From Nostocoides japonicum T1-X7 (GTDB lineage Bacteria > Actinomycetota > Actinomycetes > Actinomycetales > Dermatophilaceae), in assembly GCF_001046855.1 (NCBI RefSeq), contig NZ_HF570958.1, positions 1,832,597 through 1,867,038 on the forward strand: a DNA stretch of 34,442 nucleotides, given 5' to 3'. Below, piece by piece: positions 24,725-32,110 of the stretch (position 1 is its first letter; each line of letters starts with the position of its first letter). The notes below the pieces were generated by a model. The model saw only the letters and a list, made by a program, of their open reading frames with translations. It did not search any database and had not been told where the DNA came from. The translations under genes and the position numbers were made by a program.

Positions 24725-25215
24725 GCCCTCGCCAGGGAACGGGCGGTGATGAGAATCCCGCGCCGCCGGAACGCCTCTGGGCTCTCCCTGTCGGCATCGT
24801 CGTGGAAGATCGCCGGAACAGCCGGGTACCACGCCGTGGTGGTGTGTCGTGAGGGGTCGGACGCCCATGCCGGAGTGGCCCAGTCGTCACGGTCGGCGAG
24901 GTAGTCGGCGAGCGCGGCGAACGCGGCATCAATCTGTGCAGCTCCCGTGCGGGGCGGCTCGTCGGCGAACACCCCTGCGGCGAGGTGGTGGCCGCCGCGC
25001 CGCACGACGGAGGTGTAGTCGTCCAGAGTCTGGAGGATGCCGAACCGCCAGCACTCGTCGAGGGCCTCGCCATCGGCCAACAGAGCACGGCACGTCTCGG
25101 CGTTCTGCGCGGCCGTATGACGCACGTCCACCTGGGTGCTCGGCGGCATCTCGGAGGTGGCGCGGGCAGCATCCAGCAGCGCCGCGACCGACAACACTTC
25201 GCCCTGGAACACCAT
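24721..25215 (-). CDS. uncharacterised partner of the nucleotidyltransferase (antitoxin-like position)
   Basis: The 164-residue protein (MVFQGEVLSVAALLDAARATSEMP...CWRFGILQTLDDYTSVVRRGGHHLAAGVFADEP...RRRGILITARSLARA) has no motif I recognise. It is largely helical and charged, with no membrane segment. ATG 25215 is preceded by AAGGAGGGAG, a strong ribosome-binding site. Its TGA overlaps the ATG of the nucleotidyltransferase by four bases, an arrangement typical of toxin-antitoxin and abortive-infection pairs in which the first gene encodes the antidote. An antidote or regulator role is inferred from this position alone. The partner is frameshifted, so the pair is probably inactive. Confidence 0.65.
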   Translation of the reverse strand: MVFQGEVLSVAALLDAARATSEMPPSTQVDVRHTAAQNAETCRALLADGEALDECWRFGILQTLDDYTSVVRRGGHHLAAGVFADEPPRTGAAQIDAAFAALADYLADRDDWATPAWASDPSRHTTTAWYPAVPAIFHDDADRESPEAFRRRGILITARSLARA

Positions 25216-25288
25216 CACCGCTCCCTCCTTCCTCGGCTTCCATTCTCTCAGACCCTCCTGCAAGCGTCAGGAAGTGACAGCCCGGCCT

Positions 25289-26161
25289 TCACGGACCTCG
25301 GGTTGTTGCATCGGTCGCCGGTCTGTCGGCGCCGGTCGAGGTGAGCGTCTGTCCGCGGCCGGGCCCCAGGGTGATGCTGCTGGTCTGGTTCAGCGCGTTC
25401 TTGGTCGCCACGGCGGTGGTCGGCCCGGCCGTCGCCGGCGTGTACGTCGTCGTCGTGGTGTGACCCTGCGCATCGGTGACGCCGATGGCCCGTCCCACCA
25501 CGTCGTATGCCGTCCTGCTCGTCGTCAGGTACGTGCCCGCCCCCGAGGCCCAGCCGGTCAGCGCCTGCTGGGCAGTCGGGTCGCCACGGGTCAATGTCGG
25601 CGTCGCCGACCACGTCGTCGCACCGTCGTACAGGGTGCGGCTGCCCGAGAGCAGGTCATCCGGCAGCGTCGGCGTCGCCGAACACGCATCGCTGACCGTG
25701 CTCACGGACGTCACCGCGTCAAGGATCCAGTGCGCGGTGTCGTTGGCATACGTCGTCGTCGTGCACACCGTGCCCGCATCGTTGGTGGCCCGCTGCTGCG
25801 TCAACGGCTGGCCGTGGGAGTTGTACGTCGACGTCGTGTCGACATCCTCATAGCCACCCGAGTGCTGGGTCCGGGCGTCGGACTCCTTCACGGTACGGAT
25901 CTTCGCCGTGCGCACCCCGTCACTGGCGGCCGACCCGCTCAGGACGGACCGGCCCCAGACACCGAACCCGCATGCTCGGCCCTGGCCGACTGGGCAAGCC
26001 GCAGCGTCCGCGCCAGACCCGCGGCCGACACCGAAGATGAGCCGGATCGTGTGAGAGGTCTTGACGTACGAGATGCCCTTCATGAGCGGGGATTCCGGAC
26101 CGTAGACAAGCCCGATTCTCCCGTCCCACAAGGGCATCTCTGCGTTACGCCACACCCACAC
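25289..26161 (-). pseudogene. Rhs/YD-repeat protein fragment in inverted orientation
   Basis: A 290-codon open frame contains the pre-core part of an actinobacterial Rhs protein: VRTAKIRTVKESDARTQHSGGYEDVDTTSTYNSHGQPLTQQ, CTTTTYANDTAHWILDAVTSVSTVSDACSATPTLP, and the YD-type repeats YDVVGRAIGVTDAQGHTTTTTYTPA and ALNQTSSITLGPGRGQTLTST. The match ends abruptly near 25330 and the last 13 codons are unrelated. The first ~80 residues also do not look like Rhs. An Rhs gene is normally several kilobases, so this piece lacks both ends. The missing downstream part corresponds to the plus-strand Rhs that begins at 28252, suggesting that an inversion or rearrangement split one gene. Confidence 0.7.
25854..25915 (+). 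repeat. 62-bp direct repeat, copy 1 (inside the Rhs fragment)
   Basis: This block starting CCACCCGAGTGCTGGGTCC and ending GTGCGCAC matches 28191-28252 at 59 of 62 positions in the same orientation. On the minus strand it encodes the Rhs peptide VRTAKIRTVKESDARTQHSG. The pair flanks 2.3 kb holding the lipoprotein and secreted-protein genes and could support recombination. Confidence 0.85.
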
Positions 26162-26187
26162 CCCGACCCTCGCCGGGGAATCAGGGC

Positions 26188-26733
26188 TCAGCTCGTGAAT
26201 GGCGCAACCTCGACATCCTCGATTTCACCGGTGGAGCCGTCTGCCACAACAGTTCCGGTGCATACCGATGATACCGGCTCCGTAATCTTAGGCGTCCCCG
26301 CGCCACCGGGCGCGGCGGGCGGACATGACCCCACGTTGCCACTAAAGACATAGGAAGGAACGCCAACCACAGATCGAGACGCGGAGTTCGTGGACGCTAA
26401 CAAAGGTAGAGCTTCATAAATACCCGATTTCACGACGAGGGTATCCGAATCGGCAACCCACTGCGCCGAAGCGCCATCCTTTGCTAGAAGCTCGCGGACT
26501 TGATCGGCGTCCAAAGAGAAAGTAATGCCGGCCGGGGCTGGCACCAACAAGCCCCCCGATTTGTCCGCGAACGCCGGTTCAGGTGTCTTGACCGGGATGG
26601 GGGTTAGGGTGGGTGTTGGAAGCCCCCCTGATGAGGAGACTGCGTCTCTGGGGCTTGCGCAGCCGCCCAGCAAAATAGCCAGGCTAAGTCCAAGTGCCAA
26701 TCCCATAATGGATCGAGCGTGACTCGTCTTCAT
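26188..26733 (-). CDS. lipoprotein of unknown function
   Basis: The 181-residue protein has a lipoprotein signal: MKTSHARSIMGLALGLSLA followed by the lipobox LLGGC, with Cys25 as the lipidated residue. A Thr/Pro-rich spacer (PTPTLTPIPVKTPEPAF) leads to a domain of about 130 residues (ITFSLDADQVRELLAKDGASAQWVADSDTLVVKSGIYEALPLL...VCTGTVVADGSTGEIEDVEVAPF) that I do not recognise. It would be anchored to the outer face of the membrane. ATG 26733 has an AGGGG ribosome-binding site upstream. It lies 43 bp after the secreted-protein gene on the same strand, so both are probably one transcript. GC content and codon use are clearly lower than in the core genes, indicating acquisition with the Rhs island. 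An accessory or immunity role is possible but unproven. Confidence 0.78.
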   Translation of the reverse strand: MKTSHARSIMGLALGLSLAILLGGCASPRDAVSSSGGLPTPTLTPIPVKTPEPAFADKSGGLLVPAPAGITFSLDADQVRELLAKDGASAQWVADSDTLVVKSGIYEALPLLASTNSASRSVVGVPSYVFSGNVGSCPPAAPGGAGTPKITEPVSSVCTGTVVADGSTGEIEDVEVAPFTS

Positions 26734-26776
26734 CTTCACCCCTAACGCATGACGACATGACCGATGTGCATTCTTG

Positions 26777-27586
26777 CTAGAACGGGTTCGTCCATACGCG
26801 GATATGGTCACAGCCCGAGGCATTGGCGAAATATCGGTTTGGACTAGGAAGATTTGAACTGTACTTGCTTAAGTAGCAAGGAATAGGAACTTGTGCGCCA
26901 TCGGACACGCGGTAGATGCCCATGGCTGAAATATCAGCTTTTGCATAAACGCTGCCTGGAATATCGTTTGGACCACTGTGGTCAGTTTCCCCGAAGAACG
27001 TCGGCTGGAACGACCAGCCCAAAGTCCATGGGTCGTAGGGCATGTAGTTACTAAGGGCGATGGGGGTAGGTTGCGACGTCTGCATGCTCAAACCATGGCC
27101 ACCTGGGGGATAAGGACCAGCAGCGCCTGTATAATACACATTCGCTGTGACCTTAACTCCCTGAGTCACGCACGCGCCCAGATGGCGAGTGAAGCCAGCG
27201 CCGATGTTGTACTCGTTGTAAAGTCGCATACACCCTGACGTGTTGTCATACATGTATCCGGCTTGAGCGTAATGATTGCTCACTCCATCATCTTGCAGCA
27301 TTACCCAGGCCGTGGACCACGTGTACGGATACGATAAGTTGCTGCACACGGGACCATTACGCGCCATTATGTACGCCGAGACGCCCTCAGGCGTTTGACT
27401 CCAAGAAGAGGGTAGGCTCGTGTAGCCCGCATAGCCGATTTGCGCTGGAGACTGACTCCCGCAAGTTGACGCAAACGCGGGAGTTGCAATTGTGAGGTAT
27501 CCCCAGAACAAAGTCGCGGGTATCAACAATACGACGGTAGAAATGCTCAGCCTGCGGCGGTGGGCCTTGAACAACCCTTGAAACAT
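26777..27586 (-). CDS. secreted cysteine-containing protein of unknown function
   Basis: The 269-residue protein has a Sec signal peptide: basic KAHRRR, a hydrophobic stretch (STVVLLIPATLFWGYLTIA) and a probable cleavage after Ala39 (PAFA/STCG). The mature part is rich in Tyr, Trp and Ser and contains six Cys (STCGS, PVCSN, SGCMR, GACVT, IPCYL, SGCDH), enough for three disulfides. No catalytic motif is evident. I do not recognise the family. ATG 27586 follows GAGGAG at 4-base spacing; the frame is open back to a TTG at 27610. It precedes the lipoprotein gene and shares its low GC. Position between two Rhs fragments suggests it once belonged to an Rhs operon. Confidence 0.75.
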   Translation of the reverse strand: MFQGLFKAHRRRLSISTVVLLIPATLFWGYLTIATPAFASTCGSQSPAQIGYAGYTSLPSSWSQTPEGVSAYIMARNGPVCSNLSYPYTWSTAWVMLQDDGVSNHYAQAGYMYDNTSGCMRLYNEYNIGAGFTRHLGACVTQGVKVTANVYYTGAAGPYPPGGHGLSMQTSQPTPIALSNYMPYDPWTLGWSFQPTFFGETDHSGPNDIPGSVYAKADISAMGIYRVSDGAQVPIPCYLSKYSSNLPSPNRYFANASGCDHIRVWTNPF

Positions 27587-27610
27587 CTCACTCCTCAAGA
27601 CATCAGACAA

Positions 27611-28190
27611 CCGCCTGGGAAGACATGGGCGCCATCCCAGGTACGCACGATACTTGCGGCTTCCTTCGCCGTCCGAACAATACGCAGTGCTGTTGTCATA
27701 GTGGAAGTGCGCAGGGGAAGGGTGGAAGTGCGCAGGGAAAGGCTGGTCCGCATTGGGCCGCGCATGCGCTTAGCACAGCATTCTAACCAAGCCATAAACC
27801 ACGCCTCCCTGGCCAACGCTGGTTCAACGAGCCCATCTACCATGGGAGATATTCACCCCGCTTTTCCAACAGAACTCCGCCCCACGTGGGTGCTCGCGCC
27901 ACACGCGGCTTGTCTGGACAGTAGACCTCAGTCCGGGTGCTGCGATGGAATCGTTACTTGGTTGTGATGTGCCAGGTGAAGCACGACGGATGTGTACCAC
28001 CTGATGTGCGATATCTCAGTCCGGATCCACTGAGGCTTCTCATCGGGGTCGGCTGCGGGGGTGCGGATCTGCTGTGGTGTCAGTGTGACTGGCATGTCGT
28101 GAGGGGCACGTGGGGTCCAGGGGTTCAGAGTTGGTTTCGACCAAGAAGCCCGCTCGCCCGAAGGACCCCACGGGCTGACCTATCGTGCCA
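27611..28190. other. gene-poor rearranged stretch between the secreted gene and the Rhs gene
   Basis: No frame here is convincing. It contains a tandem repeat (27701-27742) and an inverted repeat GTGGGGTCC/GGACCCCAC (28110-28118/28163-28171). The last ~170 bases contain MVSTKKPARPKDP-like and GLTYRATTRVLG-like readings interrupted by stops, perhaps an insertion-sequence edge. An 82-codon minus-strand frame (27595-27843) carries the tandem repeat and is probably not a gene. Confidence 0.4.
27701..27742 (+). repeat. 21-bp tandem repeat, two copies
   Basis: GTGGAAGTGCGCAGGGGAAGG (27701-27721, written here as its 21-bp unit in two parts: GTGGAAGTGC and GCAGGGGAAGG) is followed at once by a copy at 27722-27742 that differs at one base. 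A multiple of three in length, it lies in the gap upstream of the secreted-protein gene. Confidence 0.7.
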
Positions 28191-28252
28191 CCACCCGAGT
28201 GCTGGGTCCGGGCATCGGACTCCTTCTCGGTGCGGATCTTCGCCGTGCGCAC
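28191..28252 (+). repeat. 62-bp direct repeat, copy 2 (junction with the Rhs gene)
   Basis: This copy matches 25854-25915 at 59 of 62 positions. It ends with the palindromic octamer GTGCGCAC exactly where the plus-strand Rhs homology begins, so it marks a recombination junction: minus-strand Rhs sequence on its left, plus-strand Rhs on its right. Confidence 0.85.
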
Positions 28253-31074
28253 AGACCAACCACGACGAACGCGGCCTGGACACCCTGGACTACGGGCCGG
28301 TCCTGGACACCACCGGGGCCCCCGGCGCCGGACTGGTCGCCGTCGACGACGGGTCGGTCCCGCAGAAGGTGACCACCAGTTACGACGGCGCCGGTCGACC
28401 CGTCCGGGTCGACACCCGCACCGGCGCCGGGTCCGCCTCCTGGCACACGACGACGACGACCACCAGCTACGACGGGAACATCACCACCACCGTCCCACCG
28501 GCCGGTGGGACCCCGCAGACCGTCACGACCGACGCGGTGGGTCACACCATCACCCTGCGGCAGTACACCACCGCCGCCGGTGCTTCCGGCGCCGGCCAGG
28601 ACACCCACTACGGCTACCGTGCTGATGGACTGTTGACGGGGATGACCGACCCTGCCGGGGACACCTGGACCCGTCGGTACGACATGCAGGGGCGGCTGGT
28701 CTCCTCGGTCGACCCCGACACCGGCACGACCACCACGACGTATGACGATGATGGTGACGTGGCGACCACGACCGACGCCAAGGGCCAGACGCTGGCGTAC
28801 GTGTATGACGCGCTGGGCCGCAAGACCGCCGAACATGCCGGCACGGCGAGTGGGACGCTGCTGGCGTCGTGGGGGTATGACACCGCGACCGGTGGGGTGG
28901 GGCTGCCGGCGTCGTCGACGCGGTATGTCGACGGGGACGCTTACACCCGCAGCGTGACTGGCTATGACGGGCAGGGTCACGTGACCGGGACGAGTCTGGT
29001 GATCCCGGCGTCGCAGGTCGGGTTGGCGGGGACGTATACGACGGTGTCGACGTATAACGTGGATGGTCAGGTGAAGAACTATCTGATGCCGACGGTCGCG
29101 GGGATCACCGCGAACGCGATGAACTACGGCTACACGGCCAAGGGGCAGCCGGCGAGCCTGACGATCGGTGGCGCCCCGGGTGGGGGTGGGGTGACGGGCA
29201 CGACGTATTCGGCGTATGGGGAGCCGTTGCTGGTGCAGGCCGGGGTGGCGAACGCGAACGTGTACTACACCTACGCCTACGCCGACGGGACGCGCCGGTT
29301 GGCGCAGGCGTCGGTGTCGCGGTCTTCGGGGTCGGGGGACTTGGCTGATGTCGTCTATGGCTGGGATGATGCGGGGAATCTGGTCAAGGAGGCGGATACG
29401 GTCACCGATGCTGGTGCGGGCCCGGTGGGGACCGACACCCAGTGCTTCACCTACGACCCGCTGAGGCACCTGACCGGCGCCTGGACCCCCACCAGCGGCG
29501 ACTGCACCACCAGCCCCTCGGCGGCCGGGCTGGGCGGGCCCGCCCCCTACTGGGACCAGTGGACCTACGACAACGCCACCGGCACCCGCACGACCGCCAC
29601 CGTCACCGCCGCCGGCGGCGCTGCCACGACGACCAGCTACGCCATGCCCGCCCACGGCGACGCCCAGCCCCACACCCTGAAATCGGCCACCACCGGGACG
29701 ACGAGCACCAGCTACGGCTACGACGCCGACGGCAACACCACCACCATCACCCCCGCCACCGGCACGCCCACCACCTACGGATGGGACACCGAAGGACACC
29801 TGGCCACCACCAGCGGCCCGGCCGGGGACACCAGCAACATCTACGACGCCGACGGGGCCCTGCTCATCGCCAAGGACGCCACCGGCTCCACCCTGTACCC
29901 CGACGCCACCACCGAGATCCGCCACGACACCGGCACCGGCGCCACCACCGTCACCCACGCCTACAGCTGGTCGGGCAAGACCGTCGCCCAGATGACCTCC
30001 ACCACGGCGGGGAACACCCTGACCTACATCGCGACCGACCCCCAGGGCACCGGGCAGGTCGCCATCGCCGCCCAGCAGACGGCCGTCACCGCCGTCCGCC
30101 GGTTCGACCCCTTCGGCAACACCCGCGGCACCACTACCGGCACCTGGCCCAGCAGCCACACCTTCCTGGACCACCCCCAGGACACCACCACCGGCCTGGT
30201 CCACCTCGGCGCCCGCGACTACGACCCGACCCTGGGCCGGTTCCTGGCCCCCGACCCCCTCATCGACCTGACCGACCCCACCCAATGGAACCCCTACCAA
30301 TACGCCGACAACACCCCCACCACCCTCACCGACCCCACCGGCACCAAACCCGCCTGCCTCGACCAAGGCTCCTGCACCACCTACAGCAACGGTCACGGCG
30401 GCATCACCACCACCACCCACGGCCACGGCTACCTACCCTTCCACCCCAACCCCCACGGCCCCTGGGCCGGCAACCCCCATGGCGGCGACACCTACACCCA
30501 ACCCGGCGACAACCCCCACTACCACCCCACCAGCACCGGACACCCCCAACCCACCCCCCACCCCACCATCACCCCCGCCCAAGCCGCAGCCGCCGCCCAA
30601 GCCGCCAACCGCCAAGCCAACACCACCAACGCGCGAGCAGCCAGTCAGGCCTCTGCGAAGTCGGGATGGCTCGGCCTATCCGGGGGTACGTGGACCAAGA
30701 TAGGTATCGGGCTGGGAGCCGTCGCACTGGCGGCAACCGGCGTCGGAATCGCCGCAGACCTCGGCGCATTCGGCGCGCTTAGGCTGGGGGCAGAAGGGGC
30801 CATCTCATCCAGTAGTGCGATCGTTGGCGCAGGTGCTGGCATTGTCGCCGCGGGAGTCGATATGCCCGGTTGCCTTCACGGCGACCGGGTTGCCTGCGGG
30901 GGCGCAGCTATGGGTGGCGGGGGAGTTCTGTATGCGGTCCCTGCTACTGCCATAGAATTGGGATGGGTCTCCTTCGAAGGCGATGAGGATGTTTCGCGCA
31001 TGTTTAGCGGTCAGGCAGGACTGTTGGGAGGCGGTGGATTGGCTATCGATATGTACGGTGCCTCTCATGGTTAA
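28252..31074 (+). CDS. Rhs/YD-repeat polymorphic toxin, 5'-truncated, with membrane-type C-terminal domain
   Basis: About 940 residues of an Rhs protein remain. YD repeats begin at once (TSYDGAGRPVRVDTRTG, YDMQGRLVSSVDPDTGTTTTTYDDDGDVATTTDAKGQTLAYVYDALGRKTAEH) and run to the core end LGARDYDPTLGRFLAPDPL...NPYQYADNTPTTLTDPTG (near residues 650-695). Rhs shells encapsulate a C-terminal toxin. A Pro/His/Thr linker follows (about 700-800), then ~135 residues rich in Gly/Ala and hydrophobic residues (WTKIGIGLGAVALAATGVGIAADLG, SSAIVGAGAGIVAAGVD), with no nuclease or other enzyme motif. I infer a membrane-acting toxin domain. The frame is open back to 27937, but that part is not Rhs-like and no start is evident, so the N-terminal secretion part is missing. 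The stop overlaps the next gene's ATG by 8 bases. Confidence 0.85.
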   Translation, partial: QTNHDERGLDTLDYGPVLDTTGAPGAGLVAVDDGSVPQKVTTSYDGAGRPVRVDTRTGAGSASWHTTTTTTSYDGNITTTVPPAGGTPQTVTTDAVGHTITLRQYTTAAGASGAGQDTHYGYRADGLLTGMTDPAGDTWTRRYDMQGRLVSSVDPDTGTTTTTYDDDGDVATTTDAKGQTLAYVYDALGRKTAEHAGTASGTLLASWGYDTATGGVGLPASSTRYVDGDAYTRSVTGYDGQGHVTGTSLVIPASQVGLAGTYTTVSTYNVDGQVKNYLMPTVAGITANAMNYGYTAKGQPASLTIGGAPGGGGVTGTTYSAYGEPLLVQAGVANANVYYTYAYADGTRRLAQASVSRSSGSGDLADVVYGWDDAGNLVKEADTVTDAGAGPVGTDTQCFTYDPLRHLTGAWTPTSGDCTTSPSAAGLGGPAPYWDQWTYDNATGTRTTATVTAAGGAATTTSYAMPAHGDAQPHTLKSATTGTTSTSYGYDADGNTTTITPATGTPTTYGWDTEGHLATTSGPAGDTSNIYDADGALLIAKDATGSTLYPDATTEIRHDTGTGATTVTHAYSWSGKTVAQMTSTTAGNTLTYIATDPQGTGQVAIAAQQTAVTAVRRFDPFGNTRGTTTGTWPSSHTFLDHPQDTTTGLVHLGARDYDPTLGRFLAPDPLIDLTDPTQWNPYQYADNTPTTLTDPTGTKPACLDQGSCTTYSNGHGGITTTTHGHGYLPFHPNPHGPWAGNPHGGDTYTQPGDNPHYHPTSTGHPQPTPHPTITPAQAAAAAQAANRQANTTNARAASQASAKSGWLGLSGGTWTKIGIGLGAVALAATGVGIAADLGAFGALRLGAEGAISSSSAIVGAGAGIVAAGVDMPGCLHGDRVACGGAAMGGGGVLYAVPATAIELGWVSFEGDEDVSRMFSGQAGLLGGGGLAIDMYGASHG
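29815..29924 (+). repeat. 110-bp repeat, copy 1 (in the Rhs core)
   Basis: This block encodes GPAGDTSNIYDADGALLIAK and following Rhs residues. It matches 32854-32963 at 108 of 110 positions in the same orientation. Identity higher than expected for diverging Rhs repeats suggests a recent duplication or gene conversion. Confidence 0.88.
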
Positions 31075-31453
31075 GGTAACTCTTAGAGATACGGGCTCAC
31101 AATCTGATTGGGAACCGCGGATTGGGAACGTCGCGGCCTCCAGGCTCGTTGTCTCCAAGATGTGGGGGAAGTGCTTCGTGACGATCTCATTTGTAGCCCT
31201 GATCCTTGTCATCGGGGCATCCTTTATTGTTTCTGACTCTATGCAGGCTCTCATCATCTTAAGTGGCTTGATCCTCGTTCTGGCTGTGGGCACCTTATGG
31301 TTCGCCTTTACGGTCAAGGCCCTTTCGTCAGCGCAAGAGTATCTACAGGAGATCGGTATCTACGACTCTTCCCTTTCCTCCCGTGCGTTTCGTACTCCCG
31401 GAACCTTTGACGCCTGGTTGGCCCAACGCGACTGCGGGAAGCCTAGTAGGTAG
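31067..31453 (+). CDS. candidate immunity membrane protein 1
   Basis: The 128-residue protein begins in the last codons of the Rhs gene; ATGGTTAA serves as its start and the Rhs TAA stop. Two hydrophobic helices are clear: residues 37-56 (FVTISFVALILVIGASFIVS) and 61-83 (ALIILSGLILVLAVGTLWFAFTV). They are followed by a soluble tail of about 45 residues. In polymorphic toxin systems the gene right after the toxin encodes the specific antidote. A membrane antidote fits a membrane-acting toxin, as for bacteriocin immunity proteins. I do not recognise the family. The lower GC and A/T-ending codons match the orphan module downstream. Function is inferred from position. Confidence 0.7.
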   Translation: MVKVTLRDTGSQSDWEPRIGNVAASRLVVSKMWGKCFVTISFVALILVIGASFIVSDSMQALIILSGLILVLAVGTLWFAFTVKALSSAQEYLQEIGIYDSSLSSRAFRTPGTFDAWLAQRDCGKPSR

Positions 31454-31462
31454 TCCGATTCC

Positions 31463-31552
31463 TATGGCTGGGATGACGTAGGGAACTTGATGAATGTGGA
31501 GGACACGATCATCGATGGCGATGCGGGCCGGGTAGGTACCGACACGCCGTGA
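31463..31552 (+). pseudogene. decayed Rhs core scrap
   Basis: The frame YGWDDVGNLMNVEDTIIDGDAGRVGTDTP followed by a TGA aligns with YGWDDAGNLVKEADTVTDAGAGPVGTDTQ in the Rhs gene (29352 onward). The DNA has drifted to many A/T substitutions. It lies directly before the orphan toxin frame and in phase with it, separated by that stop, so it is the old Rhs shell end of the displaced module. Confidence 0.7.
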
Positions 31553-31615
31553 GGTCTTCTCGTAACTGTTCAGGCCCCCCGGGCCGCCAACCGTGCAAGT
31601 TCGTGGCTCGCCCTT

Positions 31616-32110
31616 GTGGCGGGCGCTCAAGCAGGGAACAATGCAGTTGAATATCTCATGCTTCAGTCGAGCGTAAGCATCGAAATGACTGACAAGATGC
31701 AGGCACACGTATTGGATGGCGAATACGAGTCTACCGGCTTGCTAAAGGGCCTTCGCTGGGGTGGGTACGCCCTCGCTCCAGCTGGTGGAACCCTCGACGG
31801 CATTGCCGCCTACAACAAAGCCTTGGAAGACGGATCCTCGCCAACGATCGCGCGACGAGCAGGTGTTGCGACCGGCGCGGGCCACACCGCCTCGTACGCT
31901 GCCGCTGGCATTGCAGCGGAATCGTCCGCTAGCTTCCTAAGCATGGCCCTAGCAGGGGGTGAAGCTGGAGCTGCAGGCGGTTCAGTATTGCCAGGTCTCG
32001 GGACGGTCGGGGGGGCGGTAGGCGGGGCCGTTGTAGGGCTGACCGTTGCGGCTGTGCTCAACTGGGGCGTGAATGAGGGCGTCCACCACACCATCTTGAA
32101 CAATGGGTAA
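31616..32110 (+). CDS. orphan Rhs-type C-terminal toxin domain (Gly/Ala-rich membrane segments)
   Basis: The 164-residue frame has a helical, charged front (AGNNAVEYLMLQSSVSIEMTDKMQAHVLDGEYESTGLLKGLRWGG) and a Gly/Ala-rich hydrophobic end (ASFLSMALAGGEAGAAGGSVLPGLGTVGGAVGGAVVGLTVAAVLNWGVNEG) with GxxxG-type spacing, as in glycine-zipper pore formers. GTG 31616 is only the first possible start; it lacks a ribosome-binding site, and the frame is in phase with the Rhs scrap at 31463-31552. I therefore read it as a displaced Rhs C-terminus, silent unless joined to an Rhs shell by recombination. Its stop overlaps the following ATG by 8 bases (ATGGGTAA). No catalytic motif is seen, and I do not recognise the domain family. 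Confidence 0.65.
   Translation: MAGAQAGNNAVEYLMLQSSVSIEMTDKMQAHVLDGEYESTGLLKGLRWGGYALAPAGGTLDGIAAYNKALEDGSSPTIARRAGVATGAGHTASYAAAGIAAESSASFLSMALAGGEAGAAGGSVLPGLGTVGGAVGGAVVGLTVAAVLNWGVNEGVHHTILNNG

Noticed and set aside
27595..27843. 82-codon minus-strand gene upstream of the secreted protein
   Set aside because: It has no ribosome-binding site or family resemblance, and its middle is the 21-bp tandem repeat.
28180..30426. 748-codon minus-strand frame opposite the Rhs gene
   Set aside because: Gly/Val-rich antisense of YD repeats; the plus strand carries clear Rhs motifs.
30340..30650. CRISPR-like or satellite repeat in the C-rich Rhs linker
   Set aside because: There is no regular unit or spacer structure. 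It is a Pro/His/Thr-rich linker in C-ending codons.
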